From positions 50,898,240 to 50,962,239 of the forward strand of contig NC_054740.1 in assembly GCF_018143015.1 (NCBI RefSeq): a DNA stretch of 64,000 bases, in the 5' to 3' direction. Under the pieces are notes generated by a model that ran no database searches, was not told where the DNA came from, and worked only from the letters and a program-made list of their open reading frames with translations. Positions 23,182-33,929 of the stretch are shown in pieces; positions within the stretch are counted from its first letter, which is position 1, and every line of letters begins with the position of its first letter. Source of the DNA: Lytechinus variegatus (taxonomy: Eukaryota; Echinodermata; Echinoidea; Temnopleuroida; Toxopneustidae). The position numbers and the translations under genes are program-made.

Positions 23182-23761
23182 TAGGCGGATCCGGGGGGAG
23201 ACAAGGCCCCCCCCCCCCCTTATTGGTGACGCAAAAAAAAACAAGGAGGAAAAAGAAGGGGAACAGTAGAAGAAACGAAAGGACAGTAGAAAAAAGTGCC
23301 CAGAATGTCCTCTTTTAAGGTGGCAATATCTAAAATTTTCAGCTCGCACTTCGCGCTCGCAATATTTGATTGATCGTCTTCATGGGTAACTGCAAACAGT
23401 CCTTATCCTTATTAACATTTCAGCGCGCGCTTCGCGCTCCCAGTAATTATTAAGTTACGTACATACGCATCTTGTTCATGATCATACACATTGTTCAGAA
23501 CGTTCAATGTTTAATTTTCAGGACAAAATACATGAAATTTCAAAAAGATTTTAGCTTGCGCTTCGCGCTCTCATTATTTAATTGGGGCTTATGTAAAATT
23601 GCATTGTTTATAAGAATAAAGATAAGAAGTACTAGTGCTTGTCACGACTTTAGAAAACCAACAAAAATCAGCTTTAGACGGTTGATCAGGGAAAATGTGG
23701 ATGAAAGTATTTTTCAGCCCCCCCCCCCCTCCCCTATTGACGAAAGCTGGATCGGTCTCTG
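23182..23761. mobile_element. hAT-like non-autonomous element with 8-bp duplication, inserted in a microsatellite
   Basis: The ends TAGGCGGATCC (left) and CAGAGACCGATCC (right, read inwards on the minus strand) are related. CAACATCA occurs exactly on both sides (23174-23181 and 23762-23769), as for an 8-bp hAT target duplication; since the flanks are CAT-rich, chance contributes. Long C runs lie near both ends. Inside are three copies of a GCTCGCGCTTCGCGCTCGCA-like 20-mer (23342, 23423, 23554) that also occurs in the element at 25052. No transposase. Confidence 0.7.
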
Positions 23762-23880
23762 CAACATCATTACCACCACTACCATCACCATCAACACCAA
23801 CATCATCATCATCACCACCCCACCAACACCACTACCACCACCATGACCACTATCATCACCACACACCGCATCTACAGCTG
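23762..23880. repeat. CAT/CAC-rich microsatellite, right half
   Basis: Continuation of the triplet-rich run interrupted by the element at 23182-23761. Confidence 0.85.
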
Positions 23881-25043
23881 CATCACTATAATTATATTAT
23901 ATGATTTCCCTATATTTTCTTTAATATCATGATTATTGCATTGTCATTTTGCATCCTCATAAACGACTGTACAAACAATGATTTGTCAATATACAAAGCT
24001 TTTATTTTTTCATCAATATCTATTTAGACATTTCGTTAAACTTTCCAATTTAATAGATACACAAGCATCGTTATATCTTTACTCACAATATCTTTGACAA
24101 TATCATGTAAAATTCACATCAACGCGCGAAACGTGCTGAAGATAAATATTGTATAAGCGTCTCTTTGTATTTGTTACCATGGTAATGAGACATAATTTCC
24201 ATCAGCATGATCACACGATTGCATATTAATTTGCTTAAACAACGATTCAAGTGTCAGGCGTGTACTTGTCATGATTTATAGGCCTATATGAGTAAGGCAT
24301 TGCTTCAGAGCATGCGCAGCGATTTCCCGAGGTTTTTTTTTTTGGGGGGGGGGGTCACGGCGGGGGGTGAGAGGGTGAAAAGACCGTCTATCATAGGACC
24401 CTGTACTATATTCGTAATTTGAGGAGACACATAATGCTACCCCCTCCCCCTCCCAGGAAAAAAAATCAGAGTATTCATAACCTCTACATGACTATTGCCT
24501 TACCATGCACGATATCTTCGATATACTTTATCAAGTTTGGTTCCCGGGTTTAAAATAAAATATTTAAAAAAATCAAAAGACGTCGTATAGACATTAATCA
24601 TCTTTAAAATTAGATGGAAACCCGAAAAAAATCCTTTTGGACAGAACTTGAAAGTTCTAATAAAATTGTTATCTTTTAACTGTCTGTTCACTGTTTTGAA
24701 TTTTAAATGTTCGATTCTTCATTTTGAGAAATGATATCATGGATTTATTGTATGTGATTTGGATAAATCTATATTCCCCACTTACATTTGTTTTTGTTTT
24801 GTTTCGTTCGTTGTTTTTGCTCATATAATAATATCGATTTTTTTTAAAATCATTATTGATTTGGCCGGGTGAACGTGATCCACATAGGATTTGTGACAAA
24901 CTAAGAATTGCATGCATCCACAGTACAATTTATTTTTCATGAATGAATATGGGTGGAAGAATGCAATATCCACAATATTACACATACATCACCCAGATAT
25001 AAACACAACATCCATTACAAACACAAGGATTCATTTAATTAGC
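23881..25043. other. Non-genic stretch
   Basis: AT-rich, with a poly-T/poly-G patch near 24332-24370 and a C-rich patch near 24437. I see no gene and no element I can bound. Confidence 0.6.
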
Positions 25044-25051
25044 TATAAATG

Positions 25052-25818
25052 CAGAGGCGTCGATCCTGGGGGGGGGGGGGCGATCGCCACACCAATGAAA
25101 ATATTGGGGGCAAACATATTTTTTTGCCCCCCAATAATTCCGCATGTACAAAAAATAGAATAAGATTGTAATGTTACACAGAAATCAGCAAGCAAGATCG
25201 AGATACATAACTCATTCTTTATCGCGCTCGCATCATTTCTGTAGCAAAAGCCCATACTTTTCATGATTAAATAGGTGAATAGAATGTCCCGTTTTCAGTT
25301 GTAAACCCCAAAAGAACTCCCGCTTTAATTTGCAATAATCTTTTGTTGGATCTTATTTCATTTATCTTGTTCTTTATTAAAAACGTCCATTAAACGCAAT
25401 TTTTTTCAGATCGAAATATCAAAGTTTTCAGCTCCCGCTTCGGGCTCGCATCTATTGTTTTTTTTTAGATACCCATCTTAATCATTGGTACCAAAAATGC
25501 GTAGAATATCAAGCTTTCAGGTCTCCGCTCGCTCTAGGCAGTCGCATTATCTGTGTAGTGAGATATGTATCCTCCTCATGAGTTACTACAAACAGTCCTA
25601 AATAGGCAGCTTTTTCCTGTTATCAGGTCAGTATATCAAAAAAAATTTCAGCTCGCGCTTCGCGCTCGCATTCATTTGTTTTTGAGATATGTATATATAT
25701 ATGTGTGTGTGTGTGTGGGTGTGTGTGTGAGGGTGTGTGTGTGTTTGTTTTGCCTTCGGAAAGTTGATTCATGACTTTGCCCCCCCCCCCCAATCTGAAA
25801 AATGGATCGACGCCCCTG
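25052..25818. mobile_element. hAT-like non-autonomous element with exact 8-bp target duplication
   Basis: TIRs CAGAGGCGTCGATCC (25052-25066) and GGATCGACGCCCCTG (25804-25818) match in 14 of 15 positions. TATAAATG flanks both sides exactly (25044-25051, 25819-25826). An 8-bp duplication and CAGRGGCG ends are the hAT signature. Long G and C runs sit just inside the ends. Two copies of the GCTCGCGCTTCGCGCTCGCA-like 20-mer (25431, 25651) and looser variants lie inside, plus a GT microsatellite. No transposase ORF. Confidence 0.88.
25689..25747. repeat. GT microsatellite
   Basis: TA repeats lead into an interrupted (GT)n run inside the hAT-like element. Confidence 0.9.
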
Positions 25819-26431
25819 TATAAATGATACATAAACTGACATCGTCCCTCTTGTAAAATGACACTCAAACTACCTAGATTTATTGAATAATGAATTCAAA
25901 ATGACTAGTTATGCAAAGTTTTACCAAAGATAAACAAAATCTTAAGCTACATATAACTATCATTCGCATTTTATAATCCACACTTCGAAAGTATTTTTTA
26001 ACACATTCAATCAATTTCCACATCCACCTCGTTTAACTGCAGTTTGGAAGAGTAATTCACTTTCCTTTATAAAGATTAGGATAAATCAATAAGCGTTTTA
26101 TATATATCATGTAAAATAGTCATATCTACATTATCTACAAAATATACAAAATCGCATGAAGTAAGTGTAACGCCTCTAGCCGTCTCGCCTGCATAACACA
26201 ATCCAGTACAGCATCAGTTTTGGGCTTTGAAAGCAACCAAGATGAAAAAAAAACATTTGGTTAAAAATTCTTTCACCTGAAATGACATTTGACCTTGATC
26301 ATGAAACCTGAAACTCATGCAAAAATAATCAGTAATAGCTAATTATCCATATGTCCATTTATATGAAATAGATCTTGGTTAGGATTTCAGTTGGGATCTT
26401 TCGCAATCCTCACGGACGCTAAAATTATGGT

Positions 26432-26556
26432 CCCCTAACACAAAAGTTAACGCTTAATCTTACACTTGATTTTTAAGATTGATTGTACATTATAGTCAAT
26501 AGAATCATACGTAGAAAACTGCTCTACAATCAATGCTAAGCTTTGTGTTACAGGGG
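26432..26556. mobile_element. Small MITE, family D, copy 2
   Basis: The ends CCCCTAACACAAAAGTTAACG and GCTTTGTGTTACAGGGG are inverted, as in the 7202-7386 copy, and the subterminal CTACAATCAATGCTAA matches the family. No coding capacity. Confidence 0.7.
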
Positions 26557-27030
26557 GGTTACAGGCCCTACAGATCTGCTTTTCGTGTGCAAAATCCTTT
26601 CCCGCGACACCCGCACCATACATGCATGTATATTACGACTGATGACTGGAGATATTCGAAATGCAGGACCTAAAATAGGATTATGACTTGGATACGAAAG
26701 TGGTTTTTCTAACAAATCGAGTACATATTGAGTGAGGAAAAACTTACTGAATGAAGGCTTAGATATAGATCATTACAGTCCATCGAATCGATATTTAATG
26801 TGGATTATTGGTGGATCACTGGCAATTAATTTCATGGGTCACATGAACCTCTCCAGCCGAACATTTCACATGCGTTGATATGTACGGGATATGTACACAG
26901 CATATGCAATACGTTTGAACTCACGGGTTTCTTTTGTTTACTCCTTCTACACAAACGATATACCTCTAGCACACGATGTAATGGGCATTATGTTTTACTT
27001 TCCCCAGAAATGGGGGGTTAGATTCAAATT

Positions 27031-27329
27031 CCGGGGGGACCACTTCCATTGATGAGTGGATACCAGGCACGACCATGGGGTTTCGAAAAGTACCCTAAAC
27101 AAGGGAAGCAATTCTTTTCCAGATTATGAAAATGCATCTCTTAACAAGTATTTGGCTTGTGAAACCCTTCAAGTATTGGATATATTTCCCCCTTTTCAGC
27201 ATTTTAAACATCGTTTTGACACCCTAATTGCGTTACATAGGCCTATACGTAACGTACTTGCCCACTCTGTCCCCTTTTACGCGTGGTCGCCCCTGGTATC
27301 CACTAATCAATGGAAGTGGGGCCCCCGGG
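27031..27329. mobile_element. MITE with about 45-bp inverted repeats
   Basis: The left end CCGGGGGGACCACTTCCATT then GATGAGTGGATACCA is the inverse of the right end TGGTATCCACTAATCAATGG then AAGTGGGGCCCCCGGG, with few mismatches. The 166-codon open frame across this segment is therefore repeat-derived and not a gene. The AAGTACCCTAAACAAG style of the interior is familiar to me from dispersed repeats of marine deuterostomes. Confidence 0.8.
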
Positions 27330-27711
27330 CGGCCTCTCGAGCCAAATGTGGCTTTGGGAAGTCGTCCTCAATCGGATATATCGCTGTTACCATAGTAGCA
27401 AACAGAATTTTGCACACGAAACGCATATTAAATGTTCCGTCGCAGATGCGAAACGAAAAAAAAGTCTCATGTCACACAATTTGCATTGCAGGACATAGTT
27501 TTACGACCATGATGACGGGCCCAAAAAGTCCCTTCCAAAATCAACTACCATCGTAAATAAGCGTGCGCGTCCTCAAACGAAAGGTCGGGAATGTTGGCGT
27601 TGACGACGCCGCGACAGGAGTGAAAGCAGCACCGATAGTCTCGCTCTGATGATAAATATGCAGGCGAGATAGACAATGAAATTGAAAACACGGGACTTGT
27701 GATAACAATAA

Positions 27712-27930
27712 TCGAACATGGTGGCTCAGTGGTAGAGCGCCCGCATCGTGAACAGGAAATCGTGGGTTCAATTCCCGGCCGGCCGAGTCATCAAAGACTT
27801 CAGAAACTGGCCCTCCGCCTTCTTGTCGCAAGCTCGAAGTTTTAGAATGGAGAATGGCAATAATAATGTGCAGGGCCCGCTGGAAGATCAGCTAATAGCT
27901 GAACTGGCTACCTTGGCTAAATAAGAATCA
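27712..27930 (+). mobile_element. tRNA-derived SINE, copy 1
   Basis: The head is tRNA-like: A box TGGCTCAGTGG (27722-27732) and B box GGTTCAATTCC (27765-27775). A tRNA-unrelated body follows with CAGGGCCCGCTGG and GGCTACCTTGGCTAAATAA, matching the copy at 32261. It ends in an AT-rich tail. The anticodon arm is degenerate, so this is not a working tRNA gene. Confidence 0.85.
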
Positions 27931-28056
27931 TAATTATAAATGGCCAATAAAAATGAAAGCCAATCCTATAGCATACTTTTTTTCGTACGGGTATACGAGT
28001 TAGTACAAAGTCCCCCTGCTAAGCATTCAGAAAGGCTATGTAGTTGAGATTCATTT

Positions 28057-28950
28057 TCAAAACGGCGCCTCTGCCAAACCAGGTCTCTGCTTGATTCGCC
28101 TCCTGCAAAAGCTCCTACTTCTAAAGATAGTCCTCTGTAGCAAAAGAAGTGTGCTGTAGGCATTCTGTAGTCTCTGACTGTGGTCATCCAACTGGCCTTT
28201 CAAATCACACACCAATTTTCTCAGTCGATCTTTCCTTTGAATGATTACTTTCCCGCGAATTTTGACCTTCTCTCGCACTCTGATTTCTTCTTCTTCCTGC
28301 GCCAGGCGAATTTTCTCGTCCACCGCCTCCTTTTCAGCCCTCAAACGTTTTACTTTTTGTTCCAGGCTCTCTCGAATCTGGCCAAGTGTTCGCCGGGAGC
28401 TGGTTGTAGAAATCACCCCAACGGTGGCCATTCCGCAGTCACTGATGCTACTGCAGCTGCTGCTACAAGCGCCCATCAAAATGTCATCCTTATCGTTGCC
28501 CTGGGGCTCCGAGTCGGAAGCAGCTCCAACAAAATCATCCTCGTCGATACCAGCAAACCTATGACATAACATATCTACTTCATTCCCTCCAATTCGTCTC
28601 CGTAAATCAAATTCTGTTGTTGGATGGCCGCCGGCGATTCCGTCGCCTCCATCCGGACGCAGCGCACGTCTTTCTAGGTCGCCAGTTGAGCGTTCGCACA
28701 ACGAACGTGCGTGACTCCGGTCGTCTACTGAAGATGTGGAAAAAGGGGAGTTCGCATTGACCTCAGGTAGAGAAAAAGCATCGCCGTCGTTGCAGCGAAT
28801 TTTCTGCAAAGTGAATTCGCTCTGTGATGTCGTCTGCGCGTTGCTGCCCCTCGACATATCTGTTCCATTATACGGCTCGAGCTCTGCCACAGCGAGAATA
28901 TCCTCGTCTCTCCCTACGTGCTTGTTATCCATGAAATGTCTAATTCGCAT
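28057..28950 (-). CDS. Unassigned coiled-coil protein (297 aa), single open exon
   Basis: A long intact frame in a region richer in G+C than its surroundings. The ATG at 28950 has A at -3 and an in-frame TGA 45 bases upstream, so the start looks complete; a second ATG is at codon 7. Residues 1-180 are acidic and Ser-rich with no fold I recognise, including a Cys/Ser patch (MGACSSSCSSISDCG, residues about 159-173). Residues about 190-270 (from LGQIRESLEQKVKRLRAEK to LKGQLDDHSQRLQNAYSTLL) have strong heptad-like Leu/Ile spacing with charged flanks, a likely coiled coil. The C-terminus is Arg-rich. I see no polyadenylation signal close downstream, so a downstream exon is possible. It contains no repeat I know. 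I cannot name a family, so I give no function. Confidence 0.6.
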   Translation of the reverse strand: MRIRHFMDNKHVGRDEDILAVAELEPYNGTDMSRGSNAQTTSQSEFTLQKIRCNDGDAFSLPEVNANSPFSTSSVDDRSHARSLCERSTGDLERRALRPDGGDGIAGGHPTTEFDLRRRIGGNEVDMLCHRFAGIDEDDFVGAASDSEPQGNDKDDILMGACSSSCSSISDCGMATVGVISTTSSRRTLGQIRESLEQKVKRLRAEKEAVDEKIRLAQEEEEIRVREKVKIRGKVIIQRKDRLRKLVCDLKGQLDDHSQRLQNAYSTLLLLQRTIFRSRSFCRRRIKQRPGLAEAPF

Positions 28951-29098
28951 CGTTTCTCTCTTGACCAGGTGATCTCCAAAAAACCAGCGACGTCATGTGA
29001 ACTTTGTGAAGAATGAATTATGGGTCCTCGAGTCCAGCACTTGTGAGAAATATCTCTTCTGACTCAGTGCTCAGCGGGCGATGGTCGGCCGTCGAAAC
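28951..29098 (-). other. Possible 5' UTR of the 28 kb ORF
   Basis: On the minus strand a fair acceptor (CATTGATTTTCACAG) precedes 29098, 148 bases upstream of the ATG. The segment contains TGACGTCG, close to a CRE. It may be a spliced leader segment or an unspliced promoter-proximal region. Confidence 0.3.
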
Positions 29099-29109
29099 CT
29101 GTGAAAATC

Positions 29110-32100
29110 AATGAAAGAGAATGTCATGAATGATTCAGGCGTGCATCATTCAATCCATTTAGATCATAGCATAAGAGGACCAACCAGGCATTATATTGAA
29201 TATGGAGATTGCGCCACCAGTGCAGTCATAATTATTAGGATTTGTTTTCACCATAAGGCCTCAGCACTTTGCACAATTTGGGGGATATTAGAAAATATAA
29301 ATTTCGTGAGATATTTTCATCGTATTATACCACAATAGGTTAATTTTGTCACGAAATGTTTATAATCAATTACAACACTGATTATTTTTTTATTCTCAAA
29401 CTGTAATGTATTTCAAACGCAGTTATAAAGGTCCTGCAAAAACTTGATGATTAAGGAAGATGAATAGATAATATGAATTGATTTGATTTGAAGAACAATT
29501 TATTTCATCTAGTTGATTACTTAATTTCACAATCTAAATTGTAAGCAAAACGTCAATATACTGTTGTTGTATTTTACAATGTTAAGCCGCCAATGACTTA
29601 AAATTTCTTCTATTGTAATTTTTTCTAATTTGTTTTGCTTTCCTAATTTGTAAAGGAATTTGAATTACATGACTTGGCAGTATTACAGAATGAAAAGATC
29701 CTCTCTCCCTCTCTCCCAGACCTCTTTCTTTCTCTCTTATATTCGTCTTATCTTTCGTTTTTCACCTTCTCCCCCCCCCCCCTATGTTAAAAATCCCTAT
29801 AAGCTGTTGACCCCCCCCCCCCACTTTAGCACCACCCCAGCAAATTTATTGAAAATGTAGACACCTTTGATCACTGCTGCAATGTCTGGTTTATTAGCCA
29901 TTCTGCATACGGACATGTCTTCTCCCATCCACATATATTCATTTTACAATAATTATTGTAGGAAGTACAATGTTGATATAAAGTATGGAATGTTTCGTAT
30001 CAAGAAGTTGGATAATGAAGAAATGGCTTGCCATACTTCAAAATACCCTGGATAAAACATCAAAATGTGACAGCTCTTAGCTGTGTGAATCCTTAATTTG
30101 AAGACAGTCGTCTGAACAGAATGAATATAGAAGGTCCCTGCCATTACCATGAGTACAGAAAGCCCCTGTTGCTGAAACATTGTGTGTGTGGGGGTGTGTG
30201 TGTGTGTAATTGAGTTTTTTTTTAGACGTGCATCAATCAGATACGATTATTTACGTCTTTAACATCACCATCCGAAAGACGACGAGACCGGGGCTCGAAC
30301 CTCGAACCTCTGCCTGAATGTAACTTCCCACGCATAGCTTCAATTGCAGGCGCACGCCACAACGCCAATTTTTTATATCATTGTTAGCAAGTTTATTTGT
30401 GCTAGTCTTGTGTGAATAAGACTCACTTGTTGATTAAAGTTTCATTCGAGGTCTGTGCCTGCAGACTAGCTCATTTAGGCCTAAGAATATGCCTTGTACC
30501 CCATAGCACCTGCCAGTTCACCTATCATATCACTCAGAGAAATCTCCATGAGGGAATTCATAATCGTAATCTGAGATGGAGAGAGAGATAACTTCAGAAA
30601 GGAGAAGATGTGGAGATTGGGGGAGGGCTTGAAGCGAGTGGGGTGGGAGAGAGATAGAGGAAGGGGTAAGATGAGAAGTAGAGGAGGGGGTGGGATGAGA
30701 AGTAGAGGAGGGGTGGCAAAAGGAGAGATATATTGTTAAAAGTTAATTTACAGTTTCTCCCTGTTCCGAAATAATGACGAGAGAGAAAGAGAATGAGAGA
30801 GATGGGAAGAAGAAGAAAAAAATAGGAGGAGGAAGAAGGAGGAGGAGAAGAAGAAACGAAGAAGAAAAAGAAGGAGGAGGAGGAGAAGAAGAAGTAAAGA
30901 AGAAGCATGATTATAATACGCCAAAATATTATGACTAGTAAGAATGTAAATTCTACATTAAATGCGTAATATATTCCCAGTACCCTCCCCTTTTTGGTAC
31001 ACAAACAACTCGTATCATAAATCATACATGATTTGGAAAAGGATGTACATTATAATTCCTGAGGATATACATACAAGGCATGCATGGAGTTATCATCAAT
31101 AATTTAAAAGAAATATGGGAAAGAGTGATGGCTTCCGTAATAATGATACTGCGCTATTTTATATGACTGCTTTCCCGTGTATCGGGAGGCATCATTTCTA
31201 GCCTGGCTCAAATAACATTGCATTTTGTTTCTTAAAACAAGCCTACATGATTTCTTGTACAACCATAGGACTGTTCCATGTTTACGATTTAGAAATTATG
31301 TAAAATCCTTATTTTGATCACTGTGCTCTATCTAAAATCAGAAGTAGTATAGGTCAACTGGAGCATTTTTTAAATACAAATTTCTGTAGAACATTGTTGA
31401 TTGAATTTTCACATATATTCTTCAAAGGTGAAGGTAATTCGTTTATTTTATCTAACAAGATGCAAATGACATGAGCTCAATCGCATCTGATCACTTTATT
31501 GGCACTTCGTATTTAATTCTCTGGGGGCCAATTATTATCTTATTCCTGTCTCTCTGTAATCTAATTTAGAGGGGAACTTTTCAGTATAGTAACATTCAAT
31601 AATATTAAGATGCTGATGTTCTCTCTTTTTTAGTCAATAAAGTCAATAAAAGAGATTTTGAATATATTCACAATTGAGACAGCTTGAGCAAAACTTCATA
31701 TTATTGAGACGTAAAATAATGAATTTCATTTCATATAGAGGAAAATGTTGCAGTAATAACAGGCATATTGTACATTGCAATAAGGGGGACGGGGAAAGCG
31801 GCAAGAGAAAAAGAATAAAATCCGTGTAACTCTATGATATTCTAATTTTGTAATAAGCTAAACAAAAATGACATAACCCGTAGATCGTCAATTGACAGAA
31901 AAGAAACCATTATCGTGTTATTATCTTTATCTTAAAAGCGTCATTTTTGTACATCACAATTTTTTTTATTATAATGGTAAGCCTTTTCTCCTGCAGATTA
32001 GTTGCTAGAATGTACGCAGACGTCATAGTCGTGATAATCACAATAGCAAATACAATGTGATTGATATACGTCGAATATCGATATCATTGTGATCTTCGTC

Positions 32101-32255
32101 GTCTTGCAGGATGAGTTGGTGATTATCAAACAGAATAAAGCATATACCGATTCAACGTGACTCTCAGATTCTAAGGTTGCACCCAGTCTGATGTCATATT
32201 TGATTTATTTTCTATTTAATTTGTCATATTTTCTATTTAATTTGTCGATTTGTCA
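29110..32255. other. Non-genic stretch
   Basis: AT-rich sequence with C runs at 29770-29822, a purine tract at 30586-30905 and short simple repeats. I see no gene. Confidence 0.6.
30586..30905. repeat. Long polypurine (GA/GGA/GAA) tract
   Basis: About 320 bp very rich in A and G on the plus strand, with only scattered pyrimidines, including a duplicated GATGAGAAGTAGAGGAGGGG unit (30669 and 30694 area). Confidence 0.9.
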
Positions 32256-32260
32256 TAACC

Positions 32261-32521
32261 GGGAATGGTGGCTCAGCGGTAGAGCGCCCGCCTCATGAAC
32301 GGGAGGTCGTGGGTTCGATCCTCGGCCGAGTCATACCAAAGACTTATAAAAATGGGACCTTCTGCCTTCTTGCTAGGCGCTCAGCATTTAGATCGGAGAA
32401 GGGTAATAATAACATGTTATGTTATGCAGGGCCCGCTGGTAGAGCAGTTTCCTAACTGAAGTGGCTACCCTGGGTAAATAAAACGTTATTATTATTATTA
32501 TTATAATTATTATTATTATTA
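32261..32521 (+). mobile_element. tRNA-derived SINE, copy 2, with ATT tail
   Basis: A box TGGCTCAGCGG (32269-32279) and B box GGTTCGATCC (32312-32321) are better preserved than in the 27.7 kb copy. The body CAGGGCCCGCTGGTAGAGCAG and GGCTACCCTGGGTAAATAAA ends in an (ATT)n tail, typical of SINEs mobilised by a partner LINE. The anticodon-loop position reads CAT but the stem is imperfect, so it is not a tRNA gene. Confidence 0.9.
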
Positions 32522-32597
32522 TATCACGTGATCAACAGTGATACACTCTCAATTCAACCGATTAAGACTTAATCAAAGTGAAAAAAATGCATTTTAT

Positions 32598-32876
32598 GGG
32601 GCCCCGTCTTACTTACAAAGAGATTCTATTGATCCGATCAACCACAACTATGGAGAGCTAGCAACGTCAACATCTGAAATGCATGATTTTAAAACATTTT
32701 CTAGATATGCTCTTTATTCATATACATTCATTGCTTTCTTGAAAAGTGAGGGTGCTCCATTATGTTTACTAAGGACATTGCGCAAATTTCTTGTTGAAAA
32801 AGAATATGACACTGATGGATTTCCATACATTTGAGGTTTATCGAATCAATCGTAACTCTTCGTAAGACGAGGCCTG
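32598..32876. mobile_element. MITE family E (GGGGCCCCGTCTTAC ends), copy 1
   Basis: The left end GGGGCCCCGTCTTACTTAC is inverse to the right end CGTAAGACGAGGCC, and TTGATCCGATCAACCACAAC pairs with GAATCAATCGTAAC. The core AGCTAGCAACGTCAACATCT recurs in the copy at 51775. The open frame across it is repeat-derived. Confidence 0.75.
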
Positions 32877-33052
32877 GGAATGTCTTGATATGGCCAATGA
32901 TCCTAACAATTGAAATTACCGTAAAAGTGAAGAGTCTAAATGGATATCGAACAATTACTTGCCTCTCATTTAACCATTCTTTTACTTAACAAGCCCCTAT
33001 TCATTAACTTATCTTGCTTATTAACCAATGTAACTTTAGTTCACCCCTCACT

Positions 33053-33282
33053 CAGTGACGTAATGAGATTTTGGAGGGGACAAGATAAGGCGCATCGGGA
33101 AATATTCATAAAAAGTTGCGAGCGAGCAAAAATTTCGACATTTTTATGAAAATAATCAAATTTTGTGATGAATTCTGACATAATAATAATTAGTAATATC
33201 ATATTTCACCCTTCTCTCTTTCCTTTTCTTTTTTTTCGGGGGGGGGGGGCAAGCGCCCAACCCCACCCCATGTACGCCACTG
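33053..33282. mobile_element. hAT-like remnant (CAGTGRCGTA ends)
   Basis: The left end CAGTGACGTAATGAG and right end TACGCCACTG are inverse, with a long G run before the right end and GCGAGCGAGCAAAAATTTCG inside. No exact target duplication is seen. Confidence 0.5.
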
Positions 33283-33929
33283 ACATGACTGACCTTAGTT
33301 CCAGTTTACCGCTTTTTATGTATTATCATGATTGACATTAAACTCTAAATCCGTATAGTTACTTTTCCGCTATTGCCTTTAGTGAACGGGAAAGTAATAA
33401 ATATCTAATCTCAAATTTTAACCGATTGATAGCTATACTGTATACTCGATATGCGGTTGTTGTTTATGTAGCGTGCATGGTTCTCGATTATTTTCATTGC
33501 AGAAGTGCATTTGAATCTTCCTTCAAGAGTACTGACGTGTAAATGGGGCGGGGCACGACCAAGAAAAGGAAGGGAAAAGGGAGGGAAAGTGACTGAAATA
33601 TCGTATCATTTTGTAAAAACTAAATTCTGTCAAAAATCAGGTTTTTTATTCAAAAGGTCATATTCTTTGCTCATTACTCTACTGTCCAAGAGTGGAACTT
33701 CACCAACCATAAATAAAATGACGTGTTTGGGAAAAAGAATGTTATATAAAAACTGGATTATCTTCTTCTTCCTCGCCTTCATCATGCCTTTTAAAAATAC
33801 AATTTGAGCTAACTTTATTCTGGATGAAAAGTGAATATTAAGAACTTTAGTTTTAAAACTCCAAACAGAATTTACCATTAGTATCACCAAGACTTGCGTT
33901 TTCGTATCTCTCTCTAAAAACAAGGCAAA

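Noticed and set aside
23100..23880. CRISPR-like regular repeats
   Set aside because: The recurring units are a triplet microsatellite and hAT subterminal repeats with uneven spacing in an animal genome.
27056..27556. 166-codon plus-strand frame
   Set aside because: It overlaps a MITE with inverted ends over more than half its length, and the translation resembles no protein.
27722..27775. tRNA gene
   Set aside because: A and B boxes are present, but the anticodon stem is broken and the sequence runs into a SINE body; the same holds for 32269-32321 and the minus-strand 34872-34921.
27541..27831. 96-codon minus-strand frame with Arg/Pro-rich sequence
   Set aside because: It is the antisense of the SINE head and body at 27712.
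28180..28972. Plus-strand frames of 129, 107 and 78 codons
   Set aside because: They are antisense shadows of the 297-codon minus-strand ORF.
30594..31025. 143-codon Ser/Pro/Phe-rich minus-strand frame
   Set aside because: Translation of the polypurine tract; low complexity.
32538..32834. 98-codon plus-strand frame
   Set aside because: Lies almost wholly in the family E MITE, also present at 51775.
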